From: Acanthacorydalis orientalis
Lineage: Eukaryota > Arthropoda > Insecta > Megaloptera > Corydalidae
Reading direction: 5' to 3'
Assembly: GCA_034766995.1 (NCBI GenBank)
Contig: CM068313.1
Location: 33,895,996 to 33,959,995 of the forward strand
DNA length: 64,000 nt
Part shown: positions 1-12,810 of the stretch, in pieces
Numbering within the stretch: the stretch's first letter is position 1
How the letters are laid out: every line of letters starts with the position of its first letter
Notes under the pieces: model-generated
Told to the model about the DNA's origin: nothing
Databases searched by the model: none
The model's input: the letters and a program-made list of their open reading frames with translations, nothing else
Position numbers and translations under genes: made by a program

Positions 1-626
1 GCATTTTCATATCAGTGAATATAATATATAAATTGCTCAACATCAATTTGGAATCAAATTACATAGTACAATAATTATAAAGCAGAATATGAGAGCAATA
101 TTCTCGAAAATACTAACAGTTCCTACAATAAAAATAATGATAAACTAGAATTATATATTATATTCACAGATGTAAATAGTTAAATATTATTATTATTAAA
201 ACTGATAGAAAATATAACTGATATCTATTATAACTGGATAATGCTAGATATAGATACAAATTAAAATACTAATTGTTTATAAAAACTAGCTAAATGTACA
301 AAAAAAAACATAAAACTTCATTTTCCTACATACTTTCTAAATATATTGTTTTACACATTTTCAAATGCTATGAGATATTACTTTTAAATTTTAACTTATA
401 ATAAAGCATTATATGGAAAATTAAAAATTAATTTCTACAGATAAAATAATTTAATAATTATTATGAATAATAGTTATTAGAATTTGTAATATGTACTTTG
501 TAAACAATAGATGTAAACAATACATTAAAAAATTCTTATTACTTTATCTCCCTGAGTTACAATACATTATATAATTATAATGAATGCCTTTGAGAGAGAT
601 ATTTTTTGCAACAGTTAATAACATAC
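1..626. other. eEF1G intron, continuing off the left edge
   Basis: Very AT-rich sequence downstream of the splice donor that closes the third coding exon of the eEF1G gene. I see no further eEF1G exon, so the rest of that gene must lie beyond position 1. No other gene, RNA or clear mobile element is visible here. Confidence 0.6.
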
Positions 627-1270
627 CTTATCATCATATTCCATAATACCCCAAATGGGAAAAATCCAAGCACATGATGGTGGAAGGATTTCACTTTCAG
701 CAAAATCCATCCATTGTACTATTTCAGCTTGTTGGAATATATCATTTCCGCGGAGCTGAGGATTTGATACATAGTATGCAATCGCATTAGCATCATTTAA
801 ACATTTACCGTCATTAGTTTCAAATGCTGGAACCTAAAAATAATTTCAGAAAACGGTAGTCATTCATACCTTAATTTTTCAATGTTTCACTACAAACGAC
901 TGTCAAACTCAAATGAAACACCGGTTGAAAAAAATATATATATAAACTTTATAATTAAGTATAGATAATAAAATTTTTTATACGTACATTTCCGGATGGA
1001 AACTTTTTCGTGAACTCTTTTGTTTTGTTCGTTTCGCCAAATGTAAAATTTTTGGCGATGTTCACCTTGCTTCCAGCATACTGTGCTGCAATTAGCACCT
1101 TATATGCCCGAAAATTATCGGGATATGTGTATAAAGTCTGTACAAATATTTAGGTATTAAAATTAATCACATTTTTATATATTTCATTTTGAATCAAAAT
1201 CATAAATATAATTGAAGATGAAATTAGATAATATAAATTTCTGACATCGAACACTCACCCCAGACACCAT
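627..1270 (-). CDS. eEF1G: Elongation factor 1-gamma, N-terminal exons (partial)
   Basis: Gamma subunit of the eEF1 complex, which binds the beta guanine-exchange subunit during aminoacyl-tRNA delivery. Coding exons, read on the minus strand: 1270-1259 (M-V-S-G), 1137-988 and 833-627, all with GT-AG borders and phase 0 junctions. They give 123 residues beginning [17 protein letters not shown] and containing [10 protein letters not shown] and NAIAYYVSN. This is the thioredoxin-like half of the glutathione-transferase-type domain and the start of its helical half. The family is about 420-440 residues long, so roughly 300 residues (rest of the GST-like region, linker and the C-terminal conserved domain) are beyond the left edge. 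The start is the ATG at 1270, which matches where the family begins. It is divergent from calcineurin B, with about 410 bases between the two start codons. Confidence 0.93.
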
Positions 1271-1680
1271 GGTTAAAAGCACGGAAAAGGAAAGAGAAAG
1301 CTGCTGTACAAACGAATCAAAATAGATTTCTAGGAAAGACCACCATCTGGTGTTAAATATAACTGCTAAATTGTCATGCGCCGGAAATTTGGGTTTTGAG
1401 TTAGTTCAGTAGGCATTAAAAAATTGGCAAATGTAATTTGAAATACTGTCTAGAAAAAAATAAAATTTTGCGACTTTATATTTGATCATAATTGGAAAGG
1501 TACCTTTGAAAATTAAGACGTATATATTTCAATGTGATATATTAATACCAAACGTTATTAGGTCAACATTTCACGATACGAATTGAACACATCCTATGTG
1601 TAGTTGCAAATTACTGTAGTGAAACAAATTTGACATTTTGTAGTTCTTTCGGTGTTTGTTAAAAATAATCAGATACAAAC
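1271..1680. promoter_or_regulatory. Shared upstream region between eEF1G and calcineurin B
   Basis: The interval between the divergent start codons of eEF1G (minus) and calcineurin B (plus). It must contain both 5' UTRs and probably both promoters. I could not recognise a TATA box or Inr with confidence in this AT-rich sequence. The assignment rests on gene arrangement only. Confidence 0.4.
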
Positions 1681-2638
1681 ATGGTAATAATTTGTATATT
1701 GTTTGTGATATTCAATTAATAGGATTTTAAGTTAGCAGAATTATTTTTTTGTCATTTATTAAAAAGTTGTAAATAATGTATATCTATTAGGGGCAAGCCC
1801 ATTTTATGGAATGATTTATGTCAAATGAGAACATTTTTATTTTAGGGTAACGAGAGCTCTCTGCCCATGGAGTTATGCTCTAATTGTAAGTTAATATTAT
1901 TTAATATCAATTTATTATGAAATAAGTAAAATGAAGATCTACTTTCAGCATGTATTTGTATAAGTTTTTTCATTGAAAGTATGCTTTTGTTTTGTAGTTG
2001 ATGCAGATGAAATACGTCGTTTAGGAAAACGGTTTCGGAAACTAGATTTAGATAATTCTGGTGCCTTGAGTATCGATGAATTTATGTCTTTGCCAGAATT
2101 ACAACAAAACCCTCTTGTTCAGCGCGTTATAGATATCTTCGATGCAGATGGTAACGGAGAAGTGGACTTTAAAGGTAATTTCTGTTCTGTATTTATATTT
2201 AAGTATTGCTGTTATTATCAATTATTAATTATAATTAACACATGTTGATATAAAATTTATTTAAAGCTTTTCTTTGGTTATAGAATTTATTCAAGGTGTA
2301 TCTCAGTTTAGTGTAAAGGGTGATAAACTTTCAAAATTACGCTTTGCATTCAGAATATATGATATGGATAATGATGGATTTATTTCCAATGGTGAATTGT
2401 TTCAGGTAAAGATGTTCTTAAATTGTAAAACTATAATTACATATTAATTAAACTGTATTTTTCAAAGGTATTAAAAATGATGGTAGGAAATAATCTCAAA
2501 GATACCCAATTGCAACAGATAGTTGACAAAACTATTCTCTTTGCTGATAAAGATGAAGATGGAAAAATCTCATTTGAAGAATTTTGCTCTGTAGTAGGCA
2601 ATACAGATATTCATAAAAAAATGGTGGTTGATGTTTAA
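1681..2638 (+). CDS. CanB2: Calcineurin subunit B
   Basis: Regulatory subunit of the Ca2+/calmodulin-dependent phosphatase calcineurin. Exons: 1681-1683, 1846-1885, 1998-2174, 2284-2405 and 2468-2638, together 513 nt encoding 170 residues, the exact family length. Four EF-hand loops are intact at residues 31-42, 63-74, 100-111 and 141-152, each with Asp at loop position 1 and Glu at position 12 (for example [12 protein letters not shown]). Gly2 in MGNESS is the usual N-myristoylation site. The protein ends KKMVVDV, as the family does. The first coding exon carries only the ATG: a GT donor follows immediately, and the next exon begins with the Gly2 codon. The name CanB2 follows the usual insect label; the sequence does not distinguish paralogues. 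Confidence 0.97.
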
Positions 2639-2720
2639 ATGCATAATGTTATAAACACCACCAATTGTATCACTCCAGTTGAGTAACTCATTAATTATTA
2701 GTGGCAGTTAATTTAATGCT

Positions 2721-2724
<4 letters not shown>

Positions 2725-2795
<71 letters not shown>
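2725..2795. repeat. (TA)n followed by (CA)n microsatellite
   Basis: An uninterrupted TA run of about 56 bases passes into about 14 bases of CA, just after the calcineurin B stop codon and so possibly in its 3' UTR. Confidence 0.95.
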
Positions 2796-3810
2796 CTACA
2801 TACCTACATACTGACACAACCTACATACATACAATGATAATTATATACTGTACCACTTTTTAGGCCATTATAATTCTTTTTCAAAATTAAATGATAATTT
2901 TATTATCAAAAAATTACAATAAAAAGGAGGATAATGAATCTGATGTTTATTATTTTTTGGGATTAATATGTTACCTAGAAAGTTGGAATAGTATATAAAT
3001 GCATAGAAAAATATATGACCTGTTATTTGTTTCTTACATATACTTTTTTGTTTATTGTTTGCCTATTTACATTGATTTATAGAATTTTTGATGTTTTTTA
3101 ACTTTCATAATTGTAAAATATGATGTGTGTTATTACAAAGTTATAATCAAATTTTAAAAGTGATTGTATGATGCTAGTTAATTTAATGTTGAAAATATTT
3201 TATAAAACATAAATATATTAAGTAATAGTAAAATTATAAAATTATTGTTCTTACAACTTGAATAATATTTAAAGTGTGTAATTAATTTTTTATGTACGTA
3301 TAGCACTGTTTTGTCGAATGTTTAGATATTTGAACTCTCACCGTTTCAGCAACGGTTCGTTGCCTTTCAATATAACTTGAGAATGGGTTCTTATCTGACA
3401 AAATATCTGGTGCTACAACTGTTGGAATGTGTATTTATATGCTCTAAACTTCAAATAAAACCTTATACTAACATATGTACTCATGCATGTATATAAACAC
3501 TTCATTCACTACATCTATAAGCTTCATATTCTAAGAAGTTCTTGTTTGATTGTTGATATATTGTTATATATTTCAGCTAGTTATTAAAAACACTAATAAA
3601 TAATTTATATTCAATGTTTGATGATCATTTCACTTTCTACATAAATGTATATCTTTAAAAATATATACTTTCACAGTTTACTTTTATTTATAATTATAAA
3701 TTTACAGTTGGTTATGTATTTTCTTCACAGAATAGATGCATTAAAAAATATGTATTTGTTAAATTTTGTATCCATTAACAACTTTTATGCATGCATGCAC
3801 TCTATATATG

Positions 3811-3816
<6 letters not shown>

Positions 3817-3866
<50 letters not shown>

Positions 3867-3872
3867 TATATA
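3817..3872. repeat. (TA)n microsatellite
   Basis: TA dinucleotide array with one CA interruption, in the intergenic AT-rich region. Confidence 0.93.
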
Positions 3873-5372
3873 ATTTCATAATAAATATTGAATAACCAAT
3901 TTTGTTCAATAATTTGCCAAAGTAATGTGGTTCAGTACAAGTGAATATTTGTGTACATATGAGAAAGTACATACTCTTATCTAAGTTATAAATACAAGTA
4001 AATATTTATATTTTATATATATATTTTGTAATGCGTAACATAAAATATTATTTGTAATGGCACTCTTTTTAATATGTATGAAAGTGTATTTAGTGTTTTC
4101 TGTACATTTTAATTAAGGGAACTAGAACTATCTGATCTTATTATTTATATATTAGAAGTGTTTACAAAAAAATTTGTGTGTTATCAGTATATTTTAAAAT
4201 ATATTTTGGATATCTTAATAAATTTGTCATTAGGTCAACTAAAAGAAAATGAGTTTATTCACATTGATAATAGAATATGACCATCATAATATGTCAAATG
4301 TGTTGTATGTATTTTCATTTATGTATACACACATTTAGTTTTAATGCAACCACTTTGCATTTGTTTATATTTAAATATATTCTAAATTACAATTATTGCC
4401 AGTCTAATAATACAAACTAAAACTTTGAATTCATAATACTGTAAATCAGTATTAAGAAAGCAATGGTCTCTTGATGAATTCAGAAAATAATTTGGTAAAT
4501 TTAATCATTGAAAATTGAAAGTTTTCAAATTTTTTTTTAATGCAATTTGTACAGATTAATAAATTAATTAACTGTTGATCTATATTCAAAGTATATATTG
4601 TTTTAGTATTGATTTTTATTATAATTAAAATTATTATTTAATTTTTTAAACTTTCTTCAGTGAAAAATTATGCTGTTAACATTCATTCTGATTAATCAGT
4701 TATTTTGGCATTACATTATTCTTAATTTTTTGCTGCATAAATTATTTATAAAATTCACAATATTCATAGACGTATGTATTTTTGAATGGTAATATGAAAT
4801 TAAATATTTTTTGAAATACTGTTAATCTCATTAAAAATGAATAAAATAAATCAAATAAGAAACCTTTTAATACTTTATAGATGCTTGTTATTCTAAGAAT
4901 AAGATAAATATATAGTGTTCATACATACATAGGTGCATGTATGTTCTTTTCTTTTTTCATAGAACCATTTTCATTTTATATTCCAGTTTAAGTTTTATTA
5001 ATTATTCTAGAAAAATATTCCAAACAATTCTATTTAACAAATCATAAACCAAAATGTACTTAGTTTATTAAATAAAGTATTGATAATAAAGAGATAATAT
5101 TTTTGTTTATATGCAAGCTTTTTTTTTTAAAATGTTTGAAAATCAGTCTTATTTTTGTAGTTAATTTGTTTGTTTAGGTTGTGTAATTTAATTTACTTTT
5201 TATACATTTAAAAGTAACTACTTTCATTTGGTTAATGACTAATACTGAGTTCTAATTGATAGAATAGATGTGTTTTGTAATGGAGTGAAATCCATTGTCA
5301 CTTGTGTATGATGTATATATATATATATATACATTTATATACATATACTTGTATGATAGTTATGTATATACA

Positions 5373-5374
<2 letters not shown>

Positions 5375-5463
<89 letters not shown>
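5375..5463. repeat. (TA)n microsatellite
   Basis: TA array interrupted once by an AAA step near 5420, followed by a short GT run. Confidence 0.93.
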
Positions 5464-5467
<4 letters not shown>

Positions 5468-6232
5468 CACATGTGTGTGTGTGCATACAACATCAAACAA
5501 ATGTACATTCATTTTTTTTAAATACACTTATATAGATGTTTATCTTTTGAATTAATTAGAAATTGTTTAAATTATAATTATATAATCAGTCATATATACT
5601 TTTATAAAATTATCTCATAAAAATGTACTTAAAAACTAACAGATCTAGAAAGTAGTTCTATTGGGGAACCTCAGTAGTATTCACTAGCTGTTGTAGGCAA
5701 AATAGATGCTTTAACATATTAGATTTGCTTTCAGATTAGTATACCTCAATTAAATGTAGTTGCCACGTTTTCTAATCATTTTGGTTGGTGCAGAACCAAG
5801 ATGAGTATTTAACGTGTCCTCAGATAGAGGTGTATTGTAAGAAAAGATCTGCAGTTTAATCAAATTGTTTTTGAGTTTAGTTGACAAATCGTAAACTAGA
5901 TATATAATCTAGATATTAGAAAATATATTAAGTTGAAACAAAATATTTAAAAGTTATTTTTATTCATTTGGTAGAAAAGCTTTATGTTATGCTCATCTTA
6001 TTAGCTATAATGTAAGTATTGCAGATCTATTCTTATTTTGTCATATATAATTAGTCAATTGTTATTTACTCTTTTAATACATATTATTTATTCTACACCC
6101 CATGAAAAAATAACATCTGAAATATTGATCTTGATTCATAGAAAATGTAATTATAATATTGTGCTAATAAAAATAAAATTTGTTATTAAAAAAATTATAT
6201 TCATGCATACATATATATACATACATACAGAC

Positions 6233-6235
<3 letters not shown>

Positions 6236-6301
<66 letters not shown>
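6236..6301. repeat. (TA)n microsatellite
   Basis: Uninterrupted TA array flanked by imperfect CATA repeats. Confidence 0.93.
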
Positions 6302-6307
<6 letters not shown>

Positions 6308-7245
6308 CATACATATACATACACATGTATACATTATTACACCTGACTTCTCCTACTTAGCATTTTTATCAGTTTGAACATATATTTAAAATCATGTATT
6401 AATTTTTACATGCATTCTTTTAATCAGAAATATTTTGTGGAATACTGAAACATCTGCTTAGAAAAATGTAATTGTACAATACCATGCACATATAGTATTC
6501 AAATTTTCTGGTTTTTGAGTTTTTGTGAATAGTAAAATTAGATTTTTTAATTTTTAAATTTAAAAGCTCTTAATAACCAGGTTTATAATCAAAACACATT
6601 TATTTTCATATTTTTTTTATATTTAAAAATATACATATTACATGCATTTTCAATATTATATCTTCTGTAGAAACATTTTTAGACAAATACTGTAATATTG
6701 TGATATATGGAATGAGAATTTAAAAAAAAGAATTGGTATATGAATTGCAATATTAAATGAAGTTTTTAATTTCGTGATAATTTTGTATTAAAATATGTTA
6801 ATAGATTTTTCTCTACTTGCTACATAATTCTCATTTCGTCACATTTAATATTTGCATTTATTAAAATTTAAAATGGGTTATTACAATAACTTATTTAACT
6901 GAAAATTTATACTTTCAATGCATATTCATTTACTATACATCATTGAGAGATTAAACTTTAAATTTGATAAATATAATCAACCTAATTTAAGGTTAATATT
7001 AACATACATTAAAATAAAAATATTTCACGATTTATAAACACGTGTATATTTAAAATAAGCATATATGAATTTTACCTTGCATGTCATTAGCTCACAGCAA
7101 ATATTTATTTAATATTTTTTACAACATATCAATCAAATCTTTTACTTACATTGAAGAAACTAAATATATTATTTATATATATATATATAAATGAAATGTG
7201 AAAACTGGTGAATAAGAATAAACATGTTTTTTTTAAAAAAAAAAC

Positions 7246-10200
7246 TTATTTTAACAAAAATTTGGATAAAAGCGCTAAATGATCAGACCCCAACACTAAA
7301 TTTGGTAAGTAGGGAAATTTCTTACAATTATTAACCGATGGAATTTCATATCTTGAAACTAGTTGTAATTTTCCTTCTACATTTGAATTATCATAATCAT
7401 TATGAATAAGGCTGCAAAGTAAATAAACAACTTTAATAATTCATTACAATACATTCTCTGTACAATATATTATACCTGTAAAAAATGTAATCAACTGTTA
7501 TCCACTCATATTGATTTGTAGTTGCTTCCGTATATCCATCAACTGTAAAATGATCATAAACTGATTTTAAGTTTAAACCATGTGTTAAAGTTCCAGATGA
7601 AAACAGATAATTTTCTTGTGTATTATTTAAAATTTTGTGTGATTTTGTAACAGCAGAATTAGGTACCTCTAGTTGAACAGATCTTTCACTATGCTGAAGC
7701 TAAAAAAAATTCAAGAATTATGATTTTGATATACTTTTCTTTCATGAAATATGAAAAATCATATGGTAAATAAAATTAAATTTAGATTCTTTCCTGAAAT
7801 TCACCTTTATTAAATTCAGTTCATCATTTCGATTTATTTTTTGTTTTCCTTCATACCTTTGTTTCACAATATCAGCATGCTGACAATTGTCAGTAATACG
7901 TAAACGCTTTGGTAATAATATTTTATTAGTATATAAACCACTTCGAGATGTTCCTGGAGCTTGTAAACTTCTAGCGGCTAATCCTTCATAGCGAAATTTT
8001 CCTCTTACAAGTAAATTATAAACTGGAGTATAAGGCTCCAAATTAAAGTCACCGGTTAAAATAATTGGCACATAAATAGGTTTACCATTTCTTAAAAATA
8101 AACAATCAATTTATAGTAATTATATCTATATTTAAGAATACCTAACGTTATTACTTATGACAATTTTTATAATCTTTTTTTATTAATATGTTGTTTTTTG
8201 CTATTAATAAATTTATTTTCATCAAGAAATTATTAAAACAGGCTACAATTTGAATAATCATTTTTAAATAAGTACATTTCAATGTATATAAAATTACTTG
8301 TTTTCAAAATAAAAAAAATGATAAAAAAATCAATATGTATTTTCTTTTCTAAAATTCTTTTAAATTTTAATTATTTAATATATTTACACCTTTCTTTTAA
8401 TACTTACATATCAAAAGATTCAAAAGCAATTCTATCAATTTCTGCTAGTAATACTTGTGTCTGAGCCAAACGAATATCTTGACGTTTTGGATTATATAAT
8501 AAATGTGTAGTTGCCACAACAAATTGCTTTTCAGGAGAATTTTTTACATTGAAACGAGCTACAATAGCCACATTTTCTCTATCAAGGACATTTATATGAG
8601 GTTGATAATATTCTACAGTTGTGTATTCTATTAAGTCAAATTTTTCATATTTGTAATATAAAGCACAACCATCTATTCGAATACCTGTTCTTTGCTTAAA
8701 AATTCCTCGATAACCTATTAAAATATTTTTATGTTTTATAAATATTGATTGATTTCAGAATTTTCAAATGTATTAACATTATTATTTCAATTGTTATTAA
8801 AATAAATATTTGTGCAATTCACAATTTTAAAGATATACAATACAAATAAATATTAAATATCATTTATTGAATTTTAATTATATTTTGTGAAATTATTAGC
8901 TAACTCATTTTAATTATTTCATTAATAACATCTGTAAAATGAATAATCCTTTATGGTATTACAAAGAAAAACTAATATATAAAATAAACAAACTGTTCAC
9001 AATTTCAAAACGAAAACAATTTTTATGCATATGTATATGTCCATATATTTATTTATATTTTCATTATTAATTCCACAAAATTAAAGATAATTAATTACCT
9101 AAATCATGAAACTGACTGTAAAATGAATCTAAATGTGTTTTTTCAACCTCTTGAAGACACAAAATCTAAACAAAAAAATTGGTATAATATTTTATATTTC
9201 CAGACATTTCAAGTGTGATTATTTTTCAATACTTACATCAGCATCATGTTCTTGTATTTCTCTCATTAAAGCCCATTTACGATGGTCCCAAAATAAAGCA
9301 CGAGGATCATGATTCTGATACAAATAAGAATGTTCTGTAAGTAATACTTGTGCCAACACATTATATGACATCAATGTAAAAATAAATCCGATTTTTGTAC
9401 TAGAAACATTTGATTCTTTTAAAAAATCTCCTAGTTTAGTATTCCGCCATTTACGGAATTCCTTTAGTCGATCCATTTCTGTATGAACTATATTAAAAAC
9501 ATGACAATTTATTTGGCAATTATATACATTCCAATAGTTTTTATGTGCAAATAAAATACTTATAGATAATAAGGCAAAATAACTATACAAGTTGTGTTGT
9601 TTAAATTCAAAAGACAACATTTTTGTATTAAAAAATATATTTATTAAAAAACACTGGTAAAAATTAATAATCCATTAAAAAAAATTATTTATCAAATATT
9701 TTATTACTAACTCAGAATATCAATATTGAAAATTAGTGAGGGGCTCATTAATAATCATATCTATCACCAATTAATACATAAGTAAATAAAAAACCTTTAT
9801 TAAATAAAATGCACATTTCATTAATACTCATACATTACTTACTATTCTCAATATAATTATTTGTAAGAGATGAAATGTCATTTGCTGACATTGTTTTATT
9901 TTTATATGTTATTTTATTCTTTTTGTGATAAACAAATTGTGTCACTGGTACTTGACAAATAGGTTCATATAAATTGGTAAATAAATCCGTATTTGGATTC
10001 AAACACCAACTATTTTGAACAAGTGTGTCTGAGAATGAACGTTGCAATTGTATTTGATTCATGGTTCTGTTCGAACAGTAATGATTAATCAAATTATTTT
10101 CTTTATCTGTTTTCAAGTCTTTATTAATATAACGTTCAGTATAACTTTTGCTTAATTGATTGCAGTCATTAATTATATCATTAGAATTTGAAGATGTTTC

Positions 10201-10743
10201 ATTAATACAAGTCTTCGTAAAAGAACATTCATTAAAAATTCCAGTTTTTATACAATCCTTATTTATTTTATGTTTTTTTACTTGTACATTTTCAGTTTCA
10301 ATTTTGCTTGATGTATTTTTTTCTGGTTTTCGTTTTTTTTCTGGCAAATCTGATGTACGAAAACTTTTTTTCATAAATTTATCTGATGTTAAGCTCGCAC
10401 TTGAACCTTGTGACTTTATATCGTTTTTAAAATGAAATACTTTACTTTTATCATCGTTTGTCGTAAAGAATGCTGAAGTACAACTTGACACATTAGTAAA
10501 TAATTTATTTGATTGGTAACGAAAATTCTTGACATTAACGTAATTTTTTGTGTTTTTGACTAAATCTTTTTGATAAAGTTGACGTTTATTTTTATCATAT
10601 TTGCTTGTTTCATTTTTGCTTAGACCCCTTCTTTTTGACATTTGATTATTTATGATGTTCTTATCAGTTGTATATATTAATTTAACTTGGAATGTACGAA
10701 CGTCATATATGTTTCTGTGAAAATATTTAGCAAAATAACTCAT
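7246..10743 (-). CDS. angel: Protein angel (EEP-family nuclease, CCR4 relative)
   Basis: Member of the exonuclease/endonuclease/phosphatase fold related to CCR4 and nocturnin; family members act on RNA 3' ends. Exons, 5' to 3' on the minus strand: 10743-9843, 9487-9237, 9165-9099, 8714-8408, 8090-7805, 7699-7476 and 7411-7246, together 2202 nt or 733 residues. Catalytic landmarks are intact: LCLQEVE with Glu390, TGDFN with Asp523 and Asn525, and GSDHL with His723 at the C terminus. The first exon encodes about 300 Ser/Asn/Lys-rich, probably disordered residues with no recognised domain. The ATG at 10743 is the first in frame after a TAG near 10817; a spliced upstream start is possible because an AG lies just before it. 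Introns of 317-384 bases at 8091-8407, 8715-9098 and 9488-9842 hold nothing notable. Confidence 0.93.
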
Positions 10744-11172
10744 TCCAAGTCTGTTATTAAAAAAAGAACTCAATACATGAGTACATACTAATTTATTACG
10801 TAATAATTTTATTGTCTACTTTTATTATTATATGCCCTACTTTTATTATTATATACTCTAAAAACATTTTAGAAGTTCTTTTTAATCTATGAAATGTCTA
10901 CAATTTTGAAATATATTTGAGTAATATAAAATGCTGATATACTCATTTTTCTTTATACAAATGTAATTATGAGCTTCTTAAAACAATGTTACCATCTACA
11001 TTCATTTTAATGCATAGAACACGAAATTAACCGTGGCATATTTAACAGTACTGAATGTCGTAAAATGGTTATTCGAGTTTTGTATTACATTTAGATAGTA
11101 AAAAAATATCAATAATATTTTTAAAGAGAGAGTATTTTAAAGTACGGTTAAAAATTACTATTTTTATGCACA
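10744..11172. promoter_or_regulatory. Shared upstream region between angel and Arp10
   Basis: About 430 bases between divergent start codons. It should hold both 5' UTRs and promoters. No element could be assigned with confidence, and the call is from arrangement only. Confidence 0.4.
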
Positions 11173-12810
11173 ATGTCTTTGTATGAAGGAATTGGTGGAA
11201 TTGCAGAAAAAGTAATTGTTGTTTTCGACATCGGTGCAGCATATACAAAGTAAATTGTGTATTTTTTTTTTATATAAATTTAAAATGTAATTTTGAAACT
11301 ATACTAAAGGTTTGGTTTCGCCGGTGAATTTTCTCCAAGATGTATAGTGCCAAGTGAAGTCAAATCAGATTCTTCAGGAACTATCCGAAAGCTTTATGAT
11401 TACAAAAATAAACAAGAACTTTATGATATGCTTGTTGATTTTTTACACGTATTATATTTTAAGTGAGTTCTTTTGAATGTTGTATGTTTAATTTTTACTT
11501 TACGTACACGGGTTATATATATACATGTATTCAAGCGACAACAGATTTCATACACGAATATAATTTTTTAGGTATGCTTTGATAAGTCCTAAGGATCGTC
11601 CGGTTATTGTTGTGGAATCTTTACTATGTCCGACATTATTTAGAGAGACTTTGGCTCGGGTTTTATTTTGTCACTTTGAGGTTTGTTGAGATGAAAATTA
11701 AATTAACAAGCAATACGTGAAAGTATTTTAGGTAGGCAGTGTTGTATGGTTACCATCACATCTGGTTTGTTTAAGTACATTGGCAATAGATGTAGGTCTT
11801 GTACTTGATATCGGCTTTTCTGAAGCAGTACTTATACCAGTGTGTTATGGCCTCCCTGCATTAAATGCTTGGCAAGCATTATCAGTGGGTTCTCAAGCTG
11901 TGCATAAGTATTATATTTACACTTAGTTATAATATAAGAATATTTTTTAAATTAATTTTGTTTCAGTTCAATAAAGAATTTATTAAAGGCTGATAATTAT
12001 GATATAGACATACCAGATTACATAATAGAAGATATAAAAGGTATGTTTATAATATCATTTTTTTTGTCTTTTTTTAATTTAATTGTAATTTTTCAGTGCG
12101 TACATGTTTTGTTACTAATTTGGACCGAGCACAGCAACATGCATTAGGTAAATTAGGTGAATATCCTCCAAGTGTCGAGTATCCAAATGCTGGTACTCGT
12201 AATATATTTATTTCTGGAAAATTACGGGAAACTGCATTTGAAGTGTTGTTTGAACAAGATAATGATTTGCAGTCAATATCAACCATGATTTTAGATGCTA
12301 TTATACAGGTAGTTTAATTAAACCAAGTAACTTTAAAACTTTTAGTAATTATAATTATCAGTGTCCAGTTGATCTTCGAAAACCTTTAGCGGAAAATATT
12401 ATAATTATCGGCGGAACATCGATGATTCTTGGTTTTAAGGAACGATTACGTCAAGAACTTTATTTTCATTTACAGTCTAATCGATATAAGGATAAAATTT
12501 TATTAAATAAATTCAAATTTCACATTGCACCTGCCAAAGAAAATTATACAGCGTGGCTTGGAGGTAAATATAATAATCTCTAAAAGTTATTGGATTTATT
12601 AATTGAAAGTTTATGATAAATGTATAATTCATATGTAGATTTTTAAAAGAATTAATGTAACAAAGTTGTTTTTGTACAGGAGCCATTTATGGATGCACTG
12701 AAATGCCATTTATGCATTGTTTGACAAAAGAAACTTATTTAAAAGACAGAAGAGTTCCTGATTGGTCTAATATGTTAGATAATAAAGGAAAAAATATAAA
12801 TATTGAATAA
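11173..12810 (+). CDS. Arp10: Actin-related protein 10 (dynactin Arp11 subunit)
   Basis: Actin-fold subunit of the dynactin pointed-end complex, which helps attach dynein to cargo. Exons: 11173-11249, 11310-11462, 11572-11680, 11732-11907, 11967-12040, 12097-12308, 12362-12563 and 12680-12810, totalling 1134 nt or 377 residues. The N-terminal phosphate loop is visible as [16 protein letters not shown] (residues 17-32), the second phosphate/connecting segment as [15 protein letters not shown], and the adenosine-loop region as [13 protein letters not shown]. The length is a little under the roughly 415 residues of vertebrate ACTR10. Exons are short and introns are 50-115 bases. All junctions are GT-AG and stay in frame. 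It is divergent from angel and convergent with mbt. Confidence 0.93.

Larger units (their letters stand above)
2639..7245. other. Intergenic: calcineurin B 3' side and angel 3' side
   Basis: About 4.6 kb between the convergent ends of calcineurin B and angel. It is AT-rich with many AATAAA strings and several TA arrays. Part is presumably calcineurin B 3' UTR. Open frames here are short or are translations of TA repeats (alternating Tyr-Ile), and none looks like a gene. No RNA gene recognised. Confidence 0.5.

Noticed and set aside
7742..8071. Stand-alone 109-codon minus-strand gene
   Set aside because: Not a separate gene: it is the angel exon with the DFN motif read through its donor into the intron.
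10160..10435. 91-codon open frame on the plus strand
   Set aside because: Antisense shadow of the first angel exon, with no recognisable domain. The minus-strand exon is supported by splicing into the nuclease domain.
12074..12286. Minus-strand open frame opposite an Arp10 exon
   Set aside because: It overlaps the sixth Arp10 exon, whose actin-fold reading on the plus strand is clear.
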